From Bacteroidales bacterium (lineage in GTDB: Bacteria; Bacteroidota; Bacteroidia; Bacteroidales; UBA932): 29,201 nt of DNA. The first letter of the stretch is position 1, and each line of letters starts with the position of its first letter. A program made the position numbers and the translations under genes. Positions 8,072 through 14,514 of this stretch are shown here, in pieces. Location: assembly GCA_004556005.1 (NCBI GenBank), contig SFJA01000019.1, positions 1-29,201 of the forward strand, given 5' to 3'. Below the pieces are notes generated by a model. The model had not been told where the DNA came from. It searched no databases and worked only from the letters and a program-made list of their open reading frames with translations.

Positions 8072-9748
8072 CTATTCGGCGGAAACGTAGGCTTCGTTGT
8101 GGACTCCTGCGACGGCGCGGCCGCTCGGATCGTTGAGATTCTTGAATGATGCATCCCATTCGAGAGCAACCGCTGACGAGCAGGCGACGCTCGGCACGCT
8201 CGGTACGCTGCGTGCGGCAGATTCGCTCGGGAAATGCTCTTCGAAAATGCTTCTGTAACAATACTCTTCCTTGTTCATCGGAGGGTTGATAGGGAAGCGC
8301 TCGGCAGCGTGCGCCATCTGCTCGTCGCTTACCGAAGACTCTGCAACCGCCTTGAGCGAGTCTATCCAGCTGTATCCGACTCCGTCGGAGAATTGCTCCT
8401 TCTGCCTCCAGGCAACGGACGGCAGCAGCATATCTTCAAAGGCCTCCCTCAGTATCTTCTTCTCGATCACTGAACCCGGGCACATCTTTGCCTGAGGATT
8501 GAGCCTCATTGCCACGTCAAGGAATTCTTTATCGAGGAAAGGAACCCTGCCCTCGACTCCCCATGCGGCGAGCGACTTGTTGGCGCGCAGGCAGTCGTAC
8601 TGGTAGAGCTTGCCCAGCTTGCGGACGGTTTCCTCGTGCAGGTCGCGCGCTGACGGTGCCTTATGGAAGTACAGGTAGCCGCCGAAGATTTCGTCAGAAC
8701 CCTCGCCGGACAGGACCATCTTGATTCCCATACTCTTGATTACGCGGGCGAGCAGGTACATAGGCGTCGATGCCCTGATGGTTGTAACGTCGTAGGTTTC
8801 AATATGATAGATTACGTCCCTAATGGCGTCCAGTCCTTCCTGGACGGTATAGTTCACTTCGTGGTGGACGGTTCCGAGAAATTCTGCCATCTCCTTTGCC
8901 TTCGCGAGGTCCGGAGCCCCCTTGAGACCCACCGCGAAGCTGTGCAGTCTCGGCCACCAGGCCTCGGTGCGGCTGTCGTCTTCTACGCGGTTCTGGGCGA
9001 AGCGGGCGGCGATTGCGCTGGTAATCGAAGAGTCTAGACCTCCACTGAGCAGCACTCCGTAAGGCACGTCCGACATAAGCTGGCGCTTGACCGCCGCAAT
9101 GAGGGCTTCGCGAAGCTCCTGCACGTCAGCAGGATTGTCCTTGACCGCGTCATACTCGAACCAGTCGCGCTTGTACCAGCGCTTCATCTCTCCGTCCTTG
9201 CTCCAGTAGTAATGACCCGGAAGGAAAGGCTCGTAGCTGTCGCAGAATCCTTCCAGAGCCTTGAGCTCGCTGGCAACGTAAACGGTTCCGTCAGCGTCGT
9301 GACCAATATAAAGAGGGATAACTCCGATAGGGTCGCGGGCGACCAGGAAAGCGTCCTTTTCGCTGTCATAAAGGGCGAATGCATAGATTCCGTTTATGTC
9401 CTCGAGAAAGTCCAGACCCTTCTTTTCGTAAAGAGCCAGAATGACTTCGCAGTCCGAACCCGTGCTGAAAGAGTACTGGCCTGCAAGTTCATCCCTTATT
9501 GCCTGATGGTTATAAATCTCTCCGTTGACTGCCAGCACCTTGCTGCGGTCGGGAGAATACAGCGGCTGCCCTCCGGAAAGCGGGTCCACGATTGCCAGTC
9601 TCTCGTGAGCGAGAATGCAATTCTTTCCGGCATAGATACCGCTCCAGTCCGGTCCGCGGTGTCTGATCTTTGCCGACATCTTAAGAGCTTTTGTTCTCCA
9701 GTCAACTGAACAATCCTTCATTCCGAAGATTCCTACAAATCCACACAT
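8072..9748 (-). CDS. asnB: Asparagine synthetase B, glutamine-hydrolysing
   Basis: This 558-residue cytoplasmic enzyme makes asparagine from aspartate, glutamine and ATP. Residues 1-200 are a class II glutamine amidotransferase domain. Cys2 (MCGFVGIFG) becomes the N-terminal nucleophile, and further glutamine-site sequences include RHRGPD and NGEIYNH. The synthetase domain follows, with the ATP-pyrophosphatase loop LLSGGLDSS at about 233-241 and the family-typical SGEGSDEIFGGYLYFHKAP and EGRVPFLDKEF. The length is close to that of E. coli AsnB (about 554). It is a single-gene unit with its own terminator. Its 5' leader of about 175 bases contains an Asn-rich peptide and competing hairpins, so synthesis is probably controlled by asparaginyl-tRNA charging. 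Confidence 0.97.
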   Translation of the reverse strand: MCGFVGIFGMKDCSVDWRTKALKMSAKIRHRGPDWSGIYAGKNCILAHERLAIVDPLSGGQPLYSPDRSKVLAVNGEIYNHQAIRDELAGQYSFSTGSDCEVILALYEKKGLDFLEDINGIYAFALYDSEKDAFLVARDPIGVIPLYIGHDADGTVYVASELKALEGFCDSYEPFLPGHYYWSKDGEMKRWYKRDWFEYDAVKDNPADVQELREALIAAVKRQLMSDVPYGVLLSGGLDSSITSAIAARFAQNRVEDDSRTEAWWPRLHSFAVGLKGAPDLAKAKEMAEFLGTVHHEVNYTVQEGLDAIRDVIYHIETYDVTTIRASTPMYLLARVIKSMGIKMVLSGEGSDEIFGGYLYFHKAPSARDLHEETVRKLGKLYQYDCLRANKSLAAWGVEGRVPFLDKEFLDVAMRLNPQAKMCPGSVIEKKILREAFEDMLLPSVAWRQKEQFSDGVGYSWIDSLKAVAESSVSDEQMAHAAERFPINPPMNKEEYCYRSIFEEHFPSESAARSVPSVPSVACSSAVALEWDASFKNLNDPSGRAVAGVHNEAYVSAE

Positions 9749-9788
9749 TTTTTTGAGCTGTTTTATTTGGTTACACTACATTTTCAAC

Positions 9789-9815
9789 AAAAAAACCGGT
9801 CCTTTTCGGGGCCGG
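9789..9815 (-). terminator. Leader terminator (attenuator hairpin) before asnB
   Basis: On the minus strand CCGG (9812-9815) pairs with CCGG (9796-9799). Two more G-C pairs follow after one mismatch, the loop is A-rich, and the hairpin is followed directly by seven Ts (9789-9795). It lies 40 bases before the asnB start and 38 bases after the leader-peptide stop. No upstream minus-strand gene needs termination here, so it fits a regulated terminator inside the asnB leader. Confidence 0.7.
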
Positions 9816-9850
9816 AACACTTCAACAAAGCGCGAAACTCAAATGCCGGC
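9808..9850 (-). promoter_or_regulatory. Candidate antiterminator helix of the asnB leader
   Basis: Minus-strand GCCGG (9846-9850) can pair with CCGGC (9811-9815), which is the 5' arm of the terminator hairpin. The two pairings exclude each other. GCCGGC starts only 3 bases after the leader-peptide stop, so a ribosome that finishes the peptide would cover it and let the terminator form. A stalled ribosome would leave it free. A fourth CCGG (9879-9882) within the leader peptide can also pair with this segment. Confidence 0.55.
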
Positions 9851-9853
9851 AGC

Positions 9854-9922
9854 TCACAACGAAAGATTCCGATTATTACCGGAAAGATTGAGATTACCGT
9901 TATTATTATTGTTCCGCTTCAT
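9854..9922 (-). CDS. Asparagine-rich leader peptide of asnB
   Basis: This 22-codon open frame starts with ATG and ends with TGA. It encodes MKR followed by five consecutive Asn, then five more Asn (positions 10, 12, 16, 17 and 19) among Gly, Leu and Ser. Ten of 22 residues are Asn, and it precedes the asparagine synthetase gene. Its start is about 9 bases after a -7 promoter element, so the transcript is nearly leaderless. It is too short to be an enzyme. Its role would be to let ribosomes stall when charged asparaginyl-tRNA is scarce and so prevent premature termination before asnB. The pattern is read directly from the sequence; the mechanism is inferred from classical amino-acid attenuators. 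Confidence 0.82.
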   Translation of the reverse strand: MKRNNNNNGNLNLSGNNRNLSL

Positions 9923-9930
9923 TCTGTTTG

Positions 9931-9961
9931 CAATATTAGTCAAAACTTTTAATAAATCAAA
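9931..9961 (-). promoter_or_regulatory. Promoter of the asnB leader
   Basis: On the minus strand TTTG (9961-9958) is followed after exactly 19 bases by TAATATTG (9938-9931). This is the Bacteroides -33/-7 arrangement with one mismatch in the -7 box. A start site a few bases downstream would place the leader-peptide ATG (9922) almost at the 5' end. Confidence 0.65.
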
Positions 9962-9995
9962 TATCGTTCTAATCATAATGGAGAATTTTTTTTAC

Positions 9996-10003
9996 TAATT
10001 TTG
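9996..10003 (+). promoter_or_regulatory. -7 element upstream of the tandem esterase gene
   Basis: TAATTTTG matches TAnnTTTG exactly and lies 28 bases before the ATG at 10032. It is divergent from the asnB leader promoter, with about 35 bases between them. No clear TTTG was seen at -33. Confidence 0.5.
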
Positions 10004-10031
10004 TGCTGCAACTACATATAAATTGAACACG

Positions 10032-11768
10032 ATGAAAAGAACATTCCTTATCAGTTTGAGCATACTTCTTTCAGTATGTGCGTTTGCCAATGAGAGGGTG
10101 AATCTGTGGCCTAAGGGCAAGATGCCTGATTATCAGGAACATCAGATCGGAGCTATGACCGATGTGTCAAGAAAGGAAGGATTCAGGCCGGAAAAGCATC
10201 GCAATCCTTATATAGAGTGGTATGACGCTCCTGAGGCCACCAGGCGCAACGGCTGCTGTATGATTCTCATTTCCGGAGGCAGTTACACCAGTTGCTGCGA
10301 CGTCAATCTCATAAAGGAATGGTCCGAAAAACTCACCGAACTCGGATTCCAGTGCGTGAATCTGGTTTACAGGACCCCGAGACCCGAGGGGCTTCCAATC
10401 TATCAGAGCGCCTGGGAGGATGGACAGAGGGCAGTAAGACTTGTGCGCAACGATGCCGAGAAGCGCGGATTTGATCCGGAAAAGATAGGAACCATCTCCA
10501 TGTCTGCCGGCTCGCATCTGGCTCTGCTGCTCGCAACAAGCTCACAGACAGCATCATACGCACCGATTGACAAAATTGACGAACTGCCTTGCCATATCAA
10601 CTGGGCAATTGTCAACGCACCTGCATACGGCACCACCGATGCGGAGAACGGAACCCCTGCGACCCGAATGGGTTACGGAGTTGACGTCAAACTCAGCAGT
10701 GTCTTTAAATTTGACGAAAAGACCTGCCCTATGAGTCTGCACCACGGAGCGCGCGATGTATATGCACCTGAGACTTCCACCTTGGTTTACAGGCAGTTGC
10801 GCAGAATGGGCATTCCTGCCGAACTTCATCTCTATGCCGACAAGGGTCACGGTGCTTTCGGTTTTGAAAGGGGAGTCGAGTTTATGCGCCAGATGGGCTA
10901 TATGGGTCCTCTCGAGCCTGAGCAGTACAATATGGACAGGGGAACCGATGACTCAAGGGCTGAAGTGATCAAGGAAAGCATCTGGCCGGAAGGCAAGATG
11001 CCTGACGTCCAGCCTAAACAGTGCGAGCCATACATCGAATGGCACTTACCTAAGAATCTGACTACCAAGGCAATACAGATAATCTACTCGGGCGGAAGCT
11101 ATACCGGAAACAACCCTGACGGATTTGAGGTCGTGCCTGCACGCAGATATTTTAACGATAAGGGAATGACAGTCGTGACGCTCAAGTACCGCACTCCGCG
11201 TCCGGCTCCGCAGAGCGGGCTCGCCAAGCATACCACCGCTTGGCAGGACCTCCAGAGGGCCATCCGCCTGGTTCGCAGCGAGGCGGCTGAGCGCGGACTC
11301 GACCCGAATCGCATAGGCATTATGGGCTGCTCCGCCGGCGGTCACCTCACTCTGATGGGAACCACAAGCGCAAGACACCGCTCATACTGGCCAATAGACA
11401 AAATCGACGACCTTCCTTGCAATGTGCAGTGGGGCGTCGGAATCTACCCGGCATACGCACTCACCGACGGGCTCAACGCCCCGAACAAGCAGGGCGGCAA
11501 CGAGGACGATGCCGTTCTCGCTCCCGAATTCTCTTTCGACAAGGACACTGCTCCTATGGTGTTCTTCCACGGCGATGCAGACAATTGGGCAGCGATGAAT
11601 TCGGTCAAGTGCTGGGAAAAAATGCGCAGTATGGGCATTCAGTGCGACCTGCACACGCTTGCGACCCGCAAGCACTGTTTCCAGCAGTACAGCTCGCCGG
11701 GGACCGGAAGCTACACATATCTGGACCAGGTTTGGGACTTCCTGACAAGGAAAGGATTTAACAAATAA
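10032..11768 (+). CDS. Secreted two-domain alpha/beta-hydrolase (esterase-like)
   Basis: This 578-residue protein consists of two homologous alpha/beta-hydrolase domains (about 23-290 and 315-578) behind a signal peptide (1-19). Both halves share WPxGKMPD, PYIEW, SGGSYT, YRTPRP, AW(E/Q)D and the RA(V/I)RLVR block, which indicates an internal duplication. The second half has an intact nucleophile elbow G432-C-S434-A-G436, with His548 and Asp515 or Asp517. The first half reads S156-M-S158-A-G160, with Asp242 and His273. Relatives of this type in Bacteroidota are carbohydrate esterases (acetyl-xylan or pectin-type deacetylases), so removal of acyl groups from a glycan outside the cytoplasm is likely. 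I chose ATG 10032 over an upstream in-frame TTG because it begins a clean signal peptide. The nitroreductase gene follows after 4 bases. Confidence 0.8.
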   Translation: MKRTFLISLSILLSVCAFANERVNLWPKGKMPDYQEHQIGAMTDVSRKEGFRPEKHRNPYIEWYDAPEATRRNGCCMILISGGSYTSCCDVNLIKEWSEKLTELGFQCVNLVYRTPRPEGLPIYQSAWEDGQRAVRLVRNDAEKRGFDPEKIGTISMSAGSHLALLLATSSQTASYAPIDKIDELPCHINWAIVNAPAYGTTDAENGTPATRMGYGVDVKLSSVFKFDEKTCPMSLHHGARDVYAPETSTLVYRQLRRMGIPAELHLYADKGHGAFGFERGVEFMRQMGYMGPLEPEQYNMDRGTDDSRAEVIKESIWPEGKMPDVQPKQCEPYIEWHLPKNLTTKAIQIIYSGGSYTGNNPDGFEVVPARRYFNDKGMTVVTLKYRTPRPAPQSGLAKHTTAWQDLQRAIRLVRSEAAERGLDPNRIGIMGCSAGGHLTLMGTTSARHRSYWPIDKIDDLPCNVQWGVGIYPAYALTDGLNAPNKQGGNEDDAVLAPEFSFDKDTAPMVFFHGDADNWAAMNSVKCWEKMRSMGIQCDLHTLATRKHCFQQYSSPGTGSYTYLDQVWDFLTRKGFNK

Positions 11769-11772
11769 TGAT

Positions 11773-12294
11773 ATGAACGAAGTCATAGCAAACATAATGG
11801 CACGCCGGAGCTGTCGCAGCTTCGATCCGGACAGGATGCCGCCGAAAGATATCATAAGACAGATAGCCGAGGCCGGCACCTGGGCCCCTACGGGCAAGGG
11901 ATACCAGTATCCTATCATAATTGCAGTGACTAACCGCGAACTCAGGGACAGGATCAGCCGTATGAATGCCGCCATACTGGGCACCGAGTCCGATCCTTTC
12001 TACGGCGCTCCCTGTATGCTCATAGTTCTCGTAAAGCGCTGGCGGAACTCCGATTGCGACGGAGCCTGCGTTATGGAAAACATTATGCTCGCTGCCGAGT
12101 CGCTCGGTGTCAATTCGTGCTGGATCAACAGGGCGAAGGAAGAATTCGATTCCGAAGAAGGCAAGGCTATCCTGCGGGAACTGGGCATCGAGGGCGATTA
12201 CGTGGGCGTCGGGCACGCTGCCCTGGGGTACACGACCAAGCCTATACCGGCTCCGAAGCCGCGCAAGGAGGACTATGTCATCTGGGCTGAATAG
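11773..12294 (+). CDS. Nitroreductase-family flavoprotein
   Basis: This 173-residue cytoplasmic protein belongs to the FMN-dependent nitroreductase family. The N-terminal FMN-phosphate motif appears as ARRSCRSFDPDRMP (10-23). The substrate-side segment AGTWAPTGKGYQYP (34-47) follows, and a C-terminal VGVGHAALGYTTKPIPAPKPRKEDYV is typical of the family. The length of about 170-200 residues is normal. Such enzymes reduce nitro-aromatics, quinones or enones with NAD(P)H; the physiological substrate cannot be read from the sequence. It starts 4 bases after the esterase gene and is almost certainly co-transcribed with it. Confidence 0.88.
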   Translation: MNEVIANIMARRSCRSFDPDRMPPKDIIRQIAEAGTWAPTGKGYQYPIIIAVTNRELRDRISRMNAAILGTESDPFYGAPCMLIVLVKRWRNSDCDGACVMENIMLAAESLGVNSCWINRAKEEFDSEEGKAILRELGIEGDYVGVGHAALGYTTKPIPAPKPRKEDYVIWAE

Positions 12295-12384
12295 GGCTTT
12301 TGGTCGGCGTTTGTCCTGACTGTTAGCGTGCTGGCGGGGCTGGAGTTGAGAACCGGCCTGATATGTAAATATTTTGCTCAAAAA

Positions 12385-12416
12385 CTTGTTTCTTTAGTGC
12401 TAAAACACTACATTCG
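12385..12416 (+). promoter_or_regulatory. Possible internal promoter before the 31-aa peptide and GH13 gene
   Basis: CTTG (about 12385-12388) is followed after 20 bases by TACATTCG (12409-12416), one mismatch from the TAnnTTTG -7 box, 21 bases before the small-peptide ATG. The 143-base gap after the nitroreductase gene (12295-12437) holds no other gene. A small inverted repeat TAGTG/CACTA lies at about 12395-12410. This is a near match only. Confidence 0.35.
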
Positions 12417-12437
12417 TCTTTTGATAGCCACGAAATA

Positions 12438-12533
12438 ATGAAGAACCTGATAGCTTTCTGCGCGGCTTTGGCCGTGCTTATGTTTTGTTTTACCCAAGTG
12501 AAAGAAACTGATAACTCGACAGAAGACTTATGA
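12438..12533 (+). CDS. 31-residue hydrophobic peptide coupled to the GH13 gene
   Basis: An ATG at 12438 opens a 31-codon frame encoding MKNLIAFCAALAVLMFCF followed by a short polar acidic tail. It is essentially one membrane segment or signal-peptide-like helix with Cys8 and Cys17. Its TGA overlaps the ATG of the GH13 gene (ATGA at 12530-12533), the classic arrangement for translational coupling. It could be a real micro-protein, a translational on-ramp for the next gene, or the remnant of a lipoprotein. There is no proper lipobox because Phe precedes Cys17. No function is recognised. Confidence 0.5.
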   Translation: MKNLIAFCAALAVLMFCFTQVKETDNSTEDL

Positions 12534-14497
12534 AACGATTATTGGCGACATCCCTGTCGCTCCTGCTTGTTTTCTCTGTATTTGCGCAGCCTAAACCGGG
12601 TTCTTTCGAACAGACCTGGCATAAGGGACCTCAGTGGCTGGAGAATGCGGTCATTTATCAGGTCTATCCTTCCTCTTTCAAGGATTCTGACGGTAATGGC
12701 ATCGGCGACATCCCCGGTGTGCTTTCCAAACTTGACTACATAGAGAGTCTGGGAGTGAATGTCGTATGGTTCAACCCTCTGTTCGAATCCGGTTGGATCG
12801 ACGGAGGCTACGACATCCTGGACTATTACAAGGTGGACAAGCGTTTCGGTACCAACACCGACCTCGTGACCCTCATAGACGAATGCCACAAGCGCGGCAT
12901 CAAGGTTCTGCTGGACCTTGTTCCCGGCCATACCTCTATGGATCATCCCTGGTTCAAGCAGAGTATGCAGAAGGATGCCAATCAGCAGTACTCCGATTAC
13001 TTTATCTGGAGTGATGTGCTTCCTGACGAGAAGGCCGAAAAGGACCTGAAGAAGATGCTTGCGTCAGAAAATCCTTTTCAGGATACCAGAGGAAAGTGGA
13101 TGCTCGCCTCCGAGGTTCCCGGCGCAGTGCGCGCGAAATACTATATGAAGAATTTCTACGCCTGCCAGCCTTCACTGAACTTCGGCTTTGCCAATCCTGA
13201 CCCAAACCATCCTTGGGAGCAGGGAGTAAACGATCCGGGTCCGCTTGCCGTGAAGCAGGAACTCAAAGACATACTTGCCTTCTGGTTCAGCAAGGGAGTG
13301 GACGGCTTCCGCGTGGATATGGCAAGCAGCATCATCAAGAATGACAAGGACAAGAGCGCAATCATCGCCTTCTGGCGGGAAATCCGCGGCTGGATGGATG
13401 AGAACTATCCGGACAGGATGCTGATGGCCGAGTGGAACAATCCGCGCTACTGTCTGGCTGCCGGCTTCAATGTGGATATGTATCTGAACTCCCAGGGCTC
13501 CAGCAACCGCCGTATGTACTTCGACAAGAAGCATCAGGCAGACGGAGGCGTATATTTCTCCCTCAACGGAGGCAAGGAGTCTCTCAAGGACCTTTACGGC
13601 AATCCTTGGCCGGAGGACAAAATCGACAGGAGTATGGATGCCGAGGCAATGCTGCTCAAGTATTATGACAGCTACTCCCAGAGCATCGACTGGACCAGGG
13701 ATTGGGGCTACTTCGCTACCATTACCGGCAACCACGACCATCTGCGTCTCAATACGGGAGCGCGCAACAGTGCCGACCAGCTCAAGGTAATGATGGCCTG
13801 GGTGCTTACCCAGCAGCTTCCTATTCTGTATTATGGAGATGAAATAGGTATGCGCAGCCTCGCAGACCTTCCGAATGTGGAGGGTGCGAACCATAACGGC
13901 AAGGAGAGGTCCGGCGCCCGAACCCCTATGCAGTGGGATTCTTCCGCAAATGCCGGCTTCAGCACCTGCCCTGAAGAGCAGCTCTATCTCCCTATATGTC
14001 CCGAATGGACTCCTGCGACTTCCTGGCCTTTGTACAAGCAGTGGAAGGCGGACGGTGCAAAGAATCCTACCTCCAGGGGAATGATTACCGTCGAGAGTCA
14101 GGATGCCGACCCTTCTTCGCTTCTCAACTGGACAAGGCAGCTGATTGCCCTTCGCAAGAGCACTCCTGCCTTCTGGGGAAGCAGCATTTGGGAGCCTGTG
14201 ATTACCAAGGGCCAGCCTTATCCTATGGTTTACAAGCGTTCCGACGGGAAGCAGAACTATCTGGTAGCACTCAACCCTACTTCTTCCTCCCGGAAGGTCG
14301 TGATTCCGGCTTGTGCCGACCGCAAGGTGCTCAGCACCGTTATGTCTTCCGGAAAGGCTTCCTACAAGCTCAGCCCTAAGGGGGATGTGATTTCTATGGG
14401 CCCTGTTTCGGTCCTGATCGTCAAGCTCTCCGGCGTGGCTAATGCTCCTGCAGAGGACCTGTGGTCGCAGGCAACGCATCATTGTTTCAAATTTTGA
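12530..14497 (+). CDS. Secreted GH13 alpha-glucosidase / alpha-amylase family enzyme
   Basis: This 655-residue enzyme begins with a signal peptide (1-19, cleavage near FA-QPK), so it acts in the periplasm or outside. The (beta/alpha)8 barrel starts at NAVIYQVYPSSFKDSDGNGIGDIPG, typical of oligo-1,6-glucosidase/trehalose-synthase-like GH13 members. The catalytic residues are visible: nucleophile Asp263 (GFRVDM), acid/base Glu301 (LMAEW) and Asp403 (TGNHDH). The segment RTPMQWD at about 464-470 is shared with exo-acting alpha-glucosidases. Conserved region I reads D129-LVPG-H134, with Gly133 where Asn is usual. A C-terminal beta domain closes the protein. Cleavage of alpha-glucosidic bonds in the glycan imported by the adjacent SusC/SusD is the likely role. 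The phosphoesterase gene follows after 17 bases. Confidence 0.92.
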   Translation: MKRLLATSLSLLLVFSVFAQPKPGSFEQTWHKGPQWLENAVIYQVYPSSFKDSDGNGIGDIPGVLSKLDYIESLGVNVVWFNPLFESGWIDGGYDILDYYKVDKRFGTNTDLVTLIDECHKRGIKVLLDLVPGHTSMDHPWFKQSMQKDANQQYSDYFIWSDVLPDEKAEKDLKKMLASENPFQDTRGKWMLASEVPGAVRAKYYMKNFYACQPSLNFGFANPDPNHPWEQGVNDPGPLAVKQELKDILAFWFSKGVDGFRVDMASSIIKNDKDKSAIIAFWREIRGWMDENYPDRMLMAEWNNPRYCLAAGFNVDMYLNSQGSSNRRMYFDKKHQADGGVYFSLNGGKESLKDLYGNPWPEDKIDRSMDAEAMLLKYYDSYSQSIDWTRDWGYFATITGNHDHLRLNTGARNSADQLKVMMAWVLTQQLPILYYGDEIGMRSLADLPNVEGANHNGKERSGARTPMQWDSSANAGFSTCPEEQLYLPICPEWTPATSWPLYKQWKADGAKNPTSRGMITVESQDADPSSLLNWTRQLIALRKSTPAFWGSSIWEPVITKGQPYPMVYKRSDGKQNYLVALNPTSSSRKVVIPACADRKVLSTVMSSGKASYKLSPKGDVISMGPVSVLIVKLSGVANAPAEDLWSQATHHCFKF

Positions 14498-14514
14498 ACA
14501 ATATCTGAAATAAT

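Noticed and set aside
9749..9961. T-box riboswitch before asnB
   Set aside because: No T-box core sequence or specifier hairpin is visible. The Asn-rich frame with its stop beside the antiterminator arm fits a leader-peptide attenuator better.
10023..10031. TTG start for the tandem esterase
   Set aside because: ATG 10032 begins a textbook signal peptide and lies at a normal distance from the -7 box.
12392..12412. Inverted repeat TAGTG/CACTA before the 31-aa peptide as an operator
   Set aside because: Only 5-bp arms in an AT-rich spacer; likely by chance without comparative support.
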